A DNA stretch of 11,700 bases from Candidatus Peregrinibacteria bacterium. GTDB taxonomy: Bacteria; Patescibacteriota; Gracilibacteria; UM-FILTER-43-11. Shown one piece after another: positions 1 through 6,439 of the stretch. The stretch spans positions 1 through 11,700 of the forward strand of contig JAUXDO010000031.1 of the NCBI GenBank assembly GCA_030618315.1, read 5' to 3'. Numbering within the stretch: the first letter of the stretch is position 1; every line of letters begins with the position of its first letter. Both the position numbers and the translations under genes were made by a program. The notes beneath the pieces were generated by a model that saw only the letters and a list, made by a program, of their open reading frames with translations, was not told the origin of the DNA and ran no database searches.

Positions 1-2
1 AT

Positions 3-377
3 GGACTAACTGAAAAAACAATTGCACATCTTAGAAAAATGAAATGGGATGATTTTGAAGATTGGGTAATAAAAGAAATCAATGGTAGGGCGCAAAAAAG
101 AAGGTCAGGTGATTTTGGAATTGATGGATACACTGAAAAAGATGAACCTATTCAGATTAAGAATTGGGGAAAGAAAGTTGGAAGGCCTGAAATTTTTAAC
201 TTTGAAACTGCTTTAAGAAAAGAGAAGGCAAAGAATGGTAAGATTTTTGCGATGGGTTTTAGCCCACAGGCCAAAGAGGAAGTTGCAAGAGCAAAAAGAG
301 AAGAAGATCTTTTTATAGATTTAGTTACGATGGAAGATTTTCTAACTGACAAATACGTAAAGTTTCGTTCTCGATAG
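3..377 (+). CDS. Mrr-like restriction endonuclease domain, C-terminal part (5' end outside window)
   Basis: The frame is open from the window's left edge (residues GLTEKTIAHLRK precede the first internal ATG at 39), so this is probably the C-terminal end of a longer protein. About 124 residues are visible. The segment RRSGDFGIDGY followed eight residues later by IQIKNW matches the PD-(D/E)XK nuclease core of Mrr-type restriction domains in its D...QxK variant: the Asp and the Gln-x-Lys would bind metal and cleave DNA. The preceding residues (LRKMKWDDFEDWV) resemble the helix that opens Mrr_cat domains. In known families such a domain often sits at the C-terminus of a site-specific DNA methyltransferase, making a combined restriction-modification protein; that the missing part is a methylase is inference. 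Translation starting at ATG 39 as a stand-alone small nuclease is possible but less likely, because homology-like sequence continues upstream. No terminator is evident after the TAG stop. Confidence 0.7.
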   Translation, partial: GLTEKTIAHLRKMKWDDFEDWVIKEINGRAQKRRSGDFGIDGYTEKDEPIQIKNWGKKVGRPEIFNFETALRKEKAKNGKIFAMGFSPQAKEEVARAKREEDLFIDLVTMEDFLTDKYVKFRSR

Positions 378-588
378 GTTTAATATTCTTTAGGTTTAGT
401 ACTGATTTATTTGAAAGTTTGTAGGCATCTTTCAGGTATTCCGCTAAGTTATTTTGTTTTAGCCTTTTTAAATAATTAGATTTTAACTTTCTCTTTTTCT
501 GTAATAAAATATGAGAATTTTGCCATTCCAATATTTCAAGCAATTGACGTGCAGAAAGTTCTACGAGGTATTTTGGTTCTTTATGCAT
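325..588 (-). CDS. possible small hypothetical protein, 87 aa
   Basis: I do not recognise this protein. It is a Lys/Leu/Asn-rich, probably helical polypeptide without cysteines or a membrane segment. The frame runs opposite to the Mrr-like gene and overlaps its last 53 bases tail-to-tail. No Shine-Dalgarno sequence and no convincing promoter precede the ATG. Its composition is what chance frames look like in AT-rich DNA, so it may not be a gene. It is listed because nothing else occupies 378-600. Confidence 0.22.
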   Translation of the reverse strand: MHKEPKYLVELSARQLLEILEWQNSHILLQKKRKLKSNYLKRLKQNNLAEYLKDAYKLSNKSVLNLKNIKPIENETLRICQLENLPS

Positions 589-654
589 TTTCGAGTTAAT
601 TTAAGGTTGGGTGCTAGTGTAATATGCTAAATGGCTTTAGTCTATAATTTATTA

Positions 655-695
655 TTGACAATTATATTGACTTATTGTTATAAATACTTTATAAT
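655..695 (+). promoter_or_regulatory. sigma-70-type promoter for the small RNA at 702-780
   Basis: TTGACT (667-672), a 17-bp spacer and a perfect TATAAT (690-695) form a near-consensus promoter. A second, overlapping set lies just upstream: TTGACA (655-660) with TATAAA at 679-684, 18-bp spacer. Initiation 7 nt after TATAAT would start the transcript at about 702, exactly at the base of the structured RNA. This is the best-matching promoter in the window, and no protein-coding gene follows it. Confidence 0.7.
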
Positions 696-701
696 TAGTG
701 T

Positions 702-780
702 ACAAAAGATCTCGTTTCCGAACTGTTACCGTATGGTAGCGTTCCTGGATTTCTCCAGGATAGGTGCGAGATCGTTTTTA
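702..780 (+). ncRNA. predicted small structured RNA, three-way junction, next to DUF3800
   Basis: The transcript predicted from the promoter at 655-695 folds into a closed three-way junction. P1 pairs GATCTCG (708-714) with CGAGATC (767-773), extended by AAAA (704-707) pairing with TTTT after one bulged G. P2 is GTTACC-GTAT-GGTAGC (725-740), complete if one G-U wobble is allowed, with AAC/GTT (721-723, 741-743) adding three pairs across a bulged T. P3 is a perfect CCTGGA-TTTC-TCCAGG (744-759). The 3' strand of P1 runs into TTTTTA (775-780), which looks like a terminator. The G-U pair would be a C-A mismatch on the other strand, favouring the plus strand; a GAAA tetraloop on the minus strand is the only counter-hint. 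The RNA ends just before the DUF3800 stop codon. I recall published structured motifs found next to DUF3800 genes; whether this belongs to one of them is unchecked. Confidence 0.65.
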
Positions 781-781
781 T

Positions 782-1408
782 TTACTGAAATTCCCAAATA
801 TCTTCAATTCTCTTGTCGATTATTTTTTTATACTCCTTTTGATCAGTTCTATCTGAATTGTATGAACGATTGATGGCACCGGTTACCATATCAGCTAGTT
901 GAATGAGCACGTTTGTTCTAGAGTCACAAAACCTTAGGTTATTAATAATTGGTTTATTATCTGCATTTAAGTGTTTTCTTAGATAAGTTTGCAAGCTTCT
1001 TCTGAATGCCCTTTCACCCAATCCATCCAATTTGATTTTAGCGTTTTTAATTGTGTCATTATTGTTTTTTAAAACCTCCTTAATAATGTAGCTGTAAAAT
1101 TTATCTTTAGATCTTCTTAAGGTGTGGCTGTAAATTTTCTCCTTTTGAACTACAATAGATCTTACTCGAAATTTGGAATTGCAAACGGTTTTTAAAAATC
1201 CAATTTTTATTTCTTTATTGCATTTATTGAACTTGAATTCAAAGTAATCTGGTTTTTTAATAGACCGCCTAAATTTCTTAATTTTTAATGCAGTTTCTTC
1301 GGCATCAAGTTCATCGTCAAATATAACCAATGAAACAACAAAAGTTTTACTTGACCCTTTTTCAATTTTAAATCCTGCATCGCCTGATTCATCTATAAAT
1401 ATAATCAT
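782..1408 (-). CDS. DUF3800 domain protein (RNase H-like fold), last gene of the groESL operon
   Basis: The 208-aa product has DUF3800 hallmarks: an N-terminal strand with the acidic pair IFIDESGD (D6, E7), KLDG near residue 128, and the C-terminal segment LIQLADMVTGAINRSY with D173 at about 168-183. In the family these acids are thought to form an RNase H-like metal site. The biochemical activity is not established; a nuclease role is inference. I chose ATG at 1408 because it puts MIIFIDESGD at the N-terminus, as is usual; a TTG at 1417 would add three residues. No Shine-Dalgarno is visible. The start is 14 nt (or 5 nt for TTG) after the groEL stop, same strand, no terminator between, so it is probably transcribed with groESL. 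It is visibly more AT-rich and Lys/Asn-rich than groEL, which suggests later acquisition. A structured small RNA converges on its 3' end. Confidence 0.82.
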   Translation of the reverse strand: MIIFIDESGDAGFKIEKGSSKTFVVSLVIFDDELDAEETALKIKKFRRSIKKPDYFEFKFNKCNKEIKIGFLKTVCNSKFRVRSIVVQKEKIYSHTLRRSKDKFYSYIIKEVLKNNNDTIKNAKIKLDGLGERAFRRSLQTYLRKHLNADNKPIINNLRFCDSRTNVLIQLADMVTGAINRSYNSDRTDQKEYKKIIDKRIEDIWEFQ

Positions 1409-1422
1409 TTTATTCAATATTT

Positions 1423-3096
1423 TTACATCATCCCCCCCATTCCCGGCATACCTCCACCCATCGGTGGCATAGCCATTGGCGGTTCTTCGGATGGTATCTC
1501 GGTAATTGCAGTTTCTGTAGTGAGGAACATTGCGGCGACTGAGGCGGCGTTTTCGAGTGCAGAGCGAGTTACCTTCTTTGGGTCGATTATTCCCGCTTTA
1601 AACATGTCGGTTAGTTGGTCGGCAGGTTTTAGTTTGATGTCGGTTGTTGCATCGTAACCCATTGTTTTGGATTTATCCCAAGCTTTTTGTAATTCGGATG
1701 CGATTACAACTCCATCTACACCTGCGTTTTCAGCGATTTGATTGAGTGGGTAGGCGAGGGCGTTTTTAACGATTTCGGCACCGAGTTTTTCTTCTTCAGA
1801 ATCGAATTTAGATGGGTCGATAGAGTTTGAAGCCTGAAGTAGTGCGGCTCCGCCACCAATTACAACACCTTCTTCCATTGCGGCGCGTGTTGCACTTAGT
1901 GCGTCTTCGATGCGGTGCTTCTTTTCTTTAAGTTCAATTTCAGTTGCGGCACCTACTTTTATAACTGCGACACCTCCTGTAAGTTTTGCGAGGCGTTCTG
2001 CTAGTTTGTCTTTGTCAAAATCTGAGGATGCGTTTGCAATTTCAGCTTTGATCTGACCGATTCTTTCTTTGATTGCTTCGGCTTGTCCTTTTCCTTCTAC
2101 AACTGTGGTGCTGTCTTTGGTAGAAAGTACCTTTCGGGCGTGACCAAGGTCTTCTATGGTTGCGTTTTCCAGTTTTAGACCGACTTCTTCACTGATTACA
2201 CGTCCTCCTGTCAGCACTGCTATGTCCTGAAGCATTGCTTTGCGTCTGTCACCAAACCCCGGAGCTTTAAGAGCTAATGTATTGAAAGTTCCTTTAAGTT
2301 TATTGACGATAAGGGTTGCGAGTGCGTCTCCCTCGATATCTTCAGCGATTATTACAAGATTCTTTTTACCGGCTTGTGCCATTCCTTCGAGTAGAGGAAG
2401 AATTTCCTGTATGCTTCCGATTTTTTTGTCTGTAAGAAGAATCATAGCGTCTTCGTATACTGCTTCCATGCGAACCGCATCTGTAACCATATATGGAGAT
2501 ATATAACCGTTGTCGAATTGCATTCCTTCTACCATGTCGATGGAAAGACCCATTGTTTGGCCTTCTTCAACCTGTACAACTCCGTCTCCACCTACTTTGT
2601 CGAATACTTCTGATATAAGATCACCTACTTCCGGGTTTTGTGCGGAGATTGTAGCGACTTGTGCCATTTCTTCTTTGGAAGAGATGTCCTTTTTAGCTTT
2701 ATCCAGTTCATTAATAACAATTTTAACTGAACTTTCGATACCTTTTTTAAGAAGCATCGGGTTTACCTTGTTTGTTGTGATGTGATGCATGCCTTCTTTA
2801 ATGATTGCATGAGCAAGAACGGTTGCGGTTGTTGTCCCGTCACCGGCTACATCGTTAGTTTTGTTGGCGACTTCTTTTACAAGCTGTGCGCCCATGTTTT
2901 CAAATGGTTCTTCAAGATCTATTTCTCTTGCGATGGAAACACCGTCGTTAGTAATGGTTGGTGCTCCGTATTTTTTTTCGATAAGGGCATTGCGTCCTTT
3001 TGGACCCATTGTTACGCGTACTGCGTTTGATAATTTTTCGATACCGTCGAGGAGTCTCTGTCTCGCTTCGTCGGAGTGCATTAGTTGTTTACTCAT
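1423..3096 (-). CDS. groL: 60-kDa chaperonin GroEL
   Basis: ATP-dependent folding chaperonin; two stacked heptameric rings enclose non-native proteins beneath the GroES lid in the cytoplasm. The 557-aa length is normal for the family. Visible motifs: VTMGPKGRN at 28-36 and GDGTTTAT at 85-92 for nucleotide binding, ITNDGVSIAREI at 48-59, and AMEEGVVIGGGAALL in the second equatorial half. The apical domain lies between. The C-terminus is the flexible Gly-Met tail (PPMGGGMPGMGGMM) typical of bacterial GroEL. The ATG at 3096 gives the standard MSKQ start but has no Shine-Dalgarno, only an A/T-rich leader. The gene follows groES by 104 bp containing an inverted repeat and shares its CIRCE-controlled promoter. 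Identification is secure. Confidence 0.98.
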   Translation of the reverse strand: MSKQLMHSDEARQRLLDGIEKLSNAVRVTMGPKGRNALIEKKYGAPTITNDGVSIAREIDLEEPFENMGAQLVKEVANKTNDVAGDGTTTATVLAHAIIKEGMHHITTNKVNPMLLKKGIESSVKIVINELDKAKKDISSKEEMAQVATISAQNPEVGDLISEVFDKVGGDGVVQVEEGQTMGLSIDMVEGMQFDNGYISPYMVTDAVRMEAVYEDAMILLTDKKIGSIQEILPLLEGMAQAGKKNLVIIAEDIEGDALATLIVNKLKGTFNTLALKAPGFGDRRKAMLQDIAVLTGGRVISEEVGLKLENATIEDLGHARKVLSTKDSTTVVEGKGQAEAIKERIGQIKAEIANASSDFDKDKLAERLAKLTGGVAVIKVGAATEIELKEKKHRIEDALSATRAAMEEGVVIGGGAALLQASNSIDPSKFDSEEEKLGAEIVKNALAYPLNQIAENAGVDGVVIASELQKAWDKSKTMGYDATTDIKLKPADQLTDMFKAGIIDPKKVTRSALENAASVAAMFLTTETAITEIPSEEPPMAMPPMGGGMPGMGGMM

Positions 3097-3120
3097 TTTT
3101 TAAAAATTTAATGTAATAAA

Positions 3121-3190
3121 ATTTTTGTGCTTCGTGTTTAGTTCTTCGTGCTTAGTAGTTCTAAGAACGAGGCACTAGGCACTAAGCACT
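3121..3190. repeat. inverted/tandem word repeat between groES and groEL
   Basis: The groES-groEL spacer contains variants of GTGCTTAGT and GTGCTTCGTG in both orientations. GTGCTTAGT (3148-3156) pairs perfectly with ACTAAGCAC (3181-3189), and GTTCT/AGAAC repeats lie inside. In mRNA this would form a hairpin between the two cistrons. It could attenuate or process the transcript to set the GroES:GroEL ratio, but it has no U-run, so it is not a plain terminator. Confidence 0.55.
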
Positions 3191-3200
3191 AGGGCAATCG

Positions 3201-3491
3201 TTAAGCAACGATTGCACGTACAGAAGTCATTTCGACAATCTTATACTCAATATTATCCACCTTTACATCCTCTCCGCTATAACGACCATACAGCACTTTG
3301 TCACCGAGTTTCATTTCTATCGGTAAATCAGCACCTTTATCACTGATATTGGTAGCTGAAATAGCAACAACTTCGCCTTCCTGTGGCTTTTCTTTGTTGG
3401 CTGTGTCCGGAATTACAATTCCGCTGGCGGTTACTTCCTCCGCGTCTAATGGTTTGATTACTACGTAACCGTTTAGAGGTTTGATGTTCAT
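3201..3491 (-). CDS. groS: 10-kDa co-chaperonin GroES
   Basis: Heptameric lid of the GroEL chamber. The 96-aa length is standard. The N-terminal KPLNGYVVIKPLDAEE strand, the mobile loop (about 17-33, containing ASGIVIPDTA, which carries the GroEL-binding Gly-Ile-Val-type tripeptide), the conserved GEVVAI strand and GDKVLYGRYSG near residues 63-73 are all present. The start ATG at 3491 lacks a Shine-Dalgarno. It is the first gene of the groES-groEL-DUF3800 transcription unit, with a long leader of about 90 nt that carries CIRCE and a hairpin. Identification is secure. Confidence 0.97.
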   Translation of the reverse strand: MNIKPLNGYVVIKPLDAEEVTASGIVIPDTANKEKPQEGEVVAISATNISDKGADLPIEMKLGDKVLYGRYSGEDVKVDNIEYKIVEMTSVRAIVA

Positions 3492-3500
3492 AATTTATAT

Positions 3501-3556
3501 GATTTATGTTGTATGATTTATGATTTATGTAAAACATACAACGTTCAACATAAATC
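3501..3556 (-). promoter_or_regulatory. hairpin in the groES mRNA leader
   Basis: GATTTATGTTG (3501-3511) pairs perfectly with CAACATAAATC (3546-3556). A nested alternative, GTTGTATG with CATACAAC (3535-3542), competes for the same GTTG bases. The structure sits between CIRCE and the groES start codon, leaving only about 9 nt between the stem and the ATG, so folding could affect translation start. A thermosensor-like role is speculation; the pairing itself is seen directly. Confidence 0.4.
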
Positions 3557-3560
3557 TTAA

Positions 3561-3587
3561 TTAGCACTTTGTATATTTGAGTGCTAA
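3561..3587 (-). promoter_or_regulatory. CIRCE operator (HrcA binding site) of groESL
   Basis: TTAGCACTT, nine spacer bases, then GAGTGCTAA reproduces the CIRCE consensus (TTAGCACTC-N9-GAGTGCTAA) with one mismatch. It lies directly downstream of the -10 element, where bound HrcA would block initiation. By established knowledge HrcA is itself folded by GroE, so heat stress that occupies GroEL lifts repression. The hrcA gene is not in this window. Confidence 0.93.
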
Positions 3588-3590
3588 GTA

Positions 3591-3618
3591 ATTGTATCAA
3601 ATGGAGGTGGGTGGTCAA
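3591..3618 (-). promoter_or_regulatory. groESL promoter (-35/-10)
   Basis: On the minus strand TTGACC (3613-3618) and TACAAT (3591-3596) are separated by 16 bp, with the CIRCE element starting 3 bp beyond the -10. The predicted transcription start falls inside CIRCE, as in other HrcA-regulated groE operons. The -35 hexamer lies in a 16-bp sequence repeated at 3999-4014. Confidence 0.75.
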
Positions 3619-4014
3619 TATCTTTTTGTGTGAATTGTTATTTTAAACCCCATGTATCATTCAATCATCCAACAATCCCTATTATAGAACCCCCTTTATC
3701 ATTTATTCATTTATTTATAATCCCCCTTATCAGGGGGAAGTATGTTGGTATTGATGAATGATAATCAATGCTAGGTGAGAACCCTATTGTAGAACCCCCT
3801 ACTCAATAATTTATCCAATCAACCACCCCCTTGTCAGGGGGAAACAGTGGTCTGATTATTTGCTTGGTGGTTTATTGGCGATTAGCCTGCTTAGAACCCA
3901 CTAATATAAAAGTACCAATAGCTTCCCCCTGATAAGGGGGATAATAATTGATTATACGGAAAAAGGGGTGAAGGGGGTTCTATAATAGGCTGACAAGGGG
4001 TCAATATCTTTTTG
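3613..4014. repeat. pair of 16-bp direct repeats GGTCAATATCTTTTTG
   Basis: Identical copies lie at 3613-3628 and 3999-4014, flanking the MITE-like element at 3678-3989. The left copy contributes the groES -35 hexamer. An exact 16-mer twice within 400 bp suggests local duplication or a footprint of insertion, although 16 bp is long for a target-site duplication and the copies do not abut the element's inverted repeats. Confidence 0.6.
3678..3989. mobile_element. MITE-like non-coding element, copy 1
   Basis: This 312-bp stretch has no credible gene. It is bounded by perfect 19-bp inverted repeats: CCTATTATAGAACCCCCTT at 3678-3696 and its complement at 3971-3989. Inside are a third copy of the end motif (3785-3799) and three C-run/G-run hairpins: TCCCCCT-TATC-AGGGGGA (3721-3738), CCCCCT-TGTC-AGGGGG (3826-3841) and TCCCCCT-GATA-AGGGGGA (3924-3941). 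Terminal inverted repeats without a transposase fit a MITE or REP-like element moved in trans. The same end motif recurs in the spacer at 5.9-6.1 kb, showing that this is a family. Confidence 0.65.
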
Positions 4015-4120
4015 ATTAGCGATTCCAGATTAGCGATTAGCGATTTAAGATTTTTATATCAAAAATTCAAAATTAAAAAATAAAATCGCTAATCTTAATT
4101 CGCTAATCTTAAATCTTAAA
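4014..4120. repeat. GATTAGCGATT repeat hairpin downstream of the DUF3352-like gene
   Basis: GATTAGCGATT occurs three times (4014-4024, 4028-4038, 4035-4045, the last two overlapping) and its complement twice around 4083-4109. GATTAGCGATTT (4035-4046) pairs perfectly with AAATCGCTAATC (4083-4094). The array starts right after the stop of the 4121-5797 gene, so its transcript would end in a large AT-rich stem. It may stabilise or terminate the mRNA; no U-run follows. Confidence 0.55.
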
Positions 4121-5797
4121 TCATTTTATAAGAATATACCCCTCTGCACTAACACCATCATCAAAATAATGTTTAACCCAGCTTGCTGCGTCGAATTTAT
4201 TGAGGAATGGTTTTGCGAGTAGGCCGTATTGGTTGTTTTCGATGAAAGGAATTGATTTTTGAATATCGATAAAAGTAATTTCGTCACTTACCTTACTCAA
4301 ATTGCTAATTGTCTGGCGGAATGGCTGGTGTTGAGAAAGGGTGAATTGCGGTAATAGTGTCATATCAATAGTATTCAGCACGCCTTTCTTATTGTTTGTC
4401 ATAACAATCAGATCATCTGTAACTGTATAGCAGAATCCGGTACTGGAATTCTGAACATCGATGCAATGCACTTCGTATCCTTCATAAGTTTCTTTGCCTT
4501 CCTCCAGTTTACTGTTGTCTGGAATTAATTCTATACTTTCAGTTCCGTCTGGCAGTGTTACTTTGTGAATTTTTGGTGCGAATTTTGCGGCTATGTACTT
4601 GAATCCAATCATCATCTTAGCCAATTTAATTTCAGAGAAAGATTGATCACTACTGGAAAGAATAAGTCTGACATCTTTTAGATTGTCTTCGGTATTTCCT
4701 ATCGCAAGTGCGTATTCACCTTCAAATAGTGGGTAGACATCGTTTCTTAAGCTCACGTCTCTTCCAAAAACATTAGTAACTTGTGCATTAATTATACTTT
4801 CGAGAATAATTCCGTATGCGGGATTCAAATTGCTGATAGTTGAAAGAGTGTTTTGCCATTCCTGACTTAAATTTGCTCCTCCTATATATAGGGCAAGATT
4901 TTTTGAACTGATGTAATTGGTAAGGTCGTAAGCGAAACGGGTATTTCCCCCATACCCCTCCTGAAGAGAAAGAACATCTTTATTCAAATTTGCGAATACA
5001 TTGAAATGAAAACCGTTTGGATTCTGACGAACGGTAATTGCAAAGTGGTTTATTACATTCTTTAGCGGTTCAATGACATTATTTACTTCAATTTTATCAA
5101 ATTTTAACGCCTGGAAATTTATATAACCTTTCATCCAGCTACTGCGTGGCAGATTACTAAATGATTTTTGATAATTTTCATCTTCACTTAAGGTAGGCAG
5201 TTTTCCTGCATACACATCCTGAATTTTTTGAAGTAAATTTTTATTCGTAGAAATAAATACATGAGGACCTACAAATGTGAAGTGGAAAAGCTGGCTTTGA
5301 CTGTAAGAGTAAATCGCTGTACCTGTTTTGTTGGATTTCAATATCTCTTCATCCTGCACTCCTAACGATTCAAAAAACTTTAGAGCTTTCCCCCTACTGC
5401 TTGTCTGAACAAAATAAACAGGGGAGTTTGCTGAGCTTGTTTCAATTAATGCAAATCCAAATTTCCCATTAGTCCAACTTGTAACGTCTGCACCGTCTTC
5501 CGTATTCAGTAGTTTCTTTATGCCATCTTGCATCATTGTTGTAGCTAACTTAGAAGATGACTGTAATTTTGGCTGTAGATCGAAGTTCTCAAATTCAATA
5601 TATACCACTGTTTCTTCCGCAGGCAAAAAGTGTGCGATATTTCTTTGAGAAAGTGCGTATATAATCAAATAAAGGACAAAAAATACAATTAAAACTGCAC
5701 CAATTGATAATACTGCTACCAATAAACGATCCTTTGCGGTGAACTTTTTCTTTCTGAGACTTTGGATTTTTTTGAGGATTAGATTTTTCTTACTCAT
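4121..5797 (-). CDS. membrane-anchored DUF3352-like protein, 558 aa
   Basis: The N-terminus is short, lysine-rich and cytoplasmic (1-24), followed by one hydrophobic span (about 24-49, rich in V, L, I, F). The remaining 500 or so residues would lie outside the membrane. Directly after the span, FLPAEETVVYIEFENFD resembles the start of DUF3352 domains, where a Leu-Pro-Ala segment leads into the first strand. The rest looks like repeated alpha/beta units with conserved-looking patches such as GKFGFALI (about 110) and GEYALAIGN (about 365). I see no catalytic motif. DUF3352 proteins have no established role; membrane or cell-envelope maintenance is a guess. It ends with TGA. The start at 5797 gives MSKKN and lacks a Shine-Dalgarno. 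It appears monocistronic, with element-filled spacers on both sides. Confidence 0.7.
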   Translation of the reverse strand: MSKKNLILKKIQSLRKKKFTAKDRLLVAVLSIGAVLIVFFVLYLIIYALSQRNIAHFLPAEETVVYIEFENFDLQPKLQSSSKLATTMMQDGIKKLLNTEDGADVTSWTNGKFGFALIETSSANSPVYFVQTSSRGKALKFFESLGVQDEEILKSNKTGTAIYSYSQSQLFHFTFVGPHVFISTNKNLLQKIQDVYAGKLPTLSEDENYQKSFSNLPRSSWMKGYINFQALKFDKIEVNNVIEPLKNVINHFAITVRQNPNGFHFNVFANLNKDVLSLQEGYGGNTRFAYDLTNYISSKNLALYIGGANLSQEWQNTLSTISNLNPAYGIILESIINAQVTNVFGRDVSLRNDVYPLFEGEYALAIGNTEDNLKDVRLILSSSDQSFSEIKLAKMMIGFKYIAAKFAPKIHKVTLPDGTESIELIPDNSKLEEGKETYEGYEVHCIDVQNSSTGFCYTVTDDLIVMTNNKKGVLNTIDMTLLPQFTLSQHQPFRQTISNLSKVSDEITFIDIQKSIPFIENNQYGLLAKPFLNKFDAASWVKHYFDDGVSAEGYILIK

Positions 5798-5824
5798 CAG
5801 TTGTTGATTATTAAATGCTAGGTA

Positions 5825-5853
5825 ATCTTAGCATATTGATATGGAAATGTGAA
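5825..5853 (-). promoter_or_regulatory. candidate promoter of the DUF3352-like gene
   Basis: On the minus strand TTCACA (5848-5853) and TAAGAT (5825-5830) are 17 bp apart, 28 bp before the start codon. Each hexamer has two mismatches to consensus, so this is moderate support. TATGCT two bases upstream of the -10 is an alternative. Confidence 0.4.
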
Positions 5854-5900
5854 AATGGTTTGAAGTGAATCCCAGTACTTATTTTAAACCCCCCTTATCA

Positions 5901-6076
5901 GGCCTATTGTAGAATCCCCCTAGCCCCCTTTATCAGGCCTATTGTAGAATCCCCCTAGCCCCCTTTATCAAGGGGGTCACATTTGGTATTTAATATTATC
6001 AATTTAATCCAAAATACCTCCCCTTGATAAAGGGGGGATGTCCCGTTTAGCGGGACAGGGGGGATTCTATAATAAG
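5901..6076. mobile_element. MITE-like non-coding element, copy 2, with internal 35-bp tandem duplication
   Basis: The end motif TATTGTAGAATCCCC occurs at 5905-5919 and 5940-5954, and its complement (ATT variant) at 6060-6074, giving an inverted-repeat-bounded segment of about 175 bp. A 35-bp unit is perfectly duplicated in tandem (5901-5935, 5936-5970), with a partial third copy upstream (5890-5900). The interior has CCCCTT-GATA-AAGGGG (6020-6035) and GTCCCG-TTTAG-CGGGAC (6040-6056). These match the design of the element at 3678-3989, as does the TTATTTTAAACCCC just to the left (5879-5892 here, 3638-3651 there). No coding capacity is seen. Confidence 0.6.
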
Positions 6077-6083
6077 AAAATCT

Positions 6084-6407
6084 CTAAGAATTCTTCTCAA
6101 TCACTTCTATCAATTGGCCCTTTTGATGTACGCCAACTAATTCTTCAACGACTTCACCGTTTTTAAAGACTTTTAAAGCTGGAATACTCATGATTCCGTA
6201 TTTACCTGCCAGTTCATTGTTGTCATCAACATTTACTTTACAGATTTTAACTTTATCACCTATTTCTTCAGCCAGTTCGTTTAAAATTGGTCCCTGCATC
6301 TGACATGGACCACACCAAGGTGCCCAGAAGTCTACAAGTACCGGTATATTTTTTACGTCGAGAACATCGTCTTTAAATGTATCTCCACCTGTTTCAGTTA
6401 CTGCCAT
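6084..6407 (-). CDS. trxA: thioredoxin
   Basis: Small cytoplasmic thiol-disulfide oxidoreductase that reduces protein disulfides and supplies electrons to reductases. The 107-aa length and the order of elements are canonical: VDFWAPWCGPCQ with redox cysteines C32 and C35 in WCGPC, the central KVNVDDN strand, and MSIPALKVFKNG, in which the cis-proline is P76. A thioredoxin reductase is not in the window. The start at 6407 (MAVTE) lacks a Shine-Dalgarno but sits 33 bp from a good promoter. It is apparently monocistronic. Identification as a thioredoxin is secure; which paralogue it is cannot be judged. Confidence 0.96.
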   Translation of the reverse strand: MAVTETGGDTFKDDVLDVKNIPVLVDFWAPWCGPCQMQGPILNELAEEIGDKVKICKVNVDDNNELAGKYGIMSIPALKVFKNGEVVEELVGVHQKGQLIEVIEKNS

Positions 6408-6439
6408 AATGTTTTTGTATTAATTTGTAATGTATATTC

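Noticed and set aside
704..775. tRNA-like cloverleaf at the small RNA (7-bp closing stem of tRNA size)
   Set aside because: There are only two inner arms, no T-arm next to the 3' acceptor strand, no TTCGA loop, no anticodon arm and no CCA position. The length is about 66 nt between stem ends.
631..873. Open frame of 80 codons on the plus strand
   Set aside because: It runs through the promoter and small RNA and antisense to the DUF3800 3' end. The translation is low-complexity, with no family resemblance.
2240..3103. Several plus-strand open frames of 80-91 codons
   Set aside because: All are antisense shadows of groEL codon structure.
3340..3618. 92-codon minus-strand frame overlapping groES
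   Set aside because: It overlaps groES in another frame and covers CIRCE and the leader repeats; the product is Asn/Ser/Arg-rich and unlike a protein family.
5890..5970. CRISPR array reading of the 35-bp repeats
   Set aside because: The units are directly adjacent without spacers, and there is no cas gene or leader.
3678..6076. Composite transposon carrying the DUF3352-like gene
   Set aside because: The flanking elements share end motifs, but no transposase and no target duplication around the whole segment can be seen, so only the individual elements are annotated.
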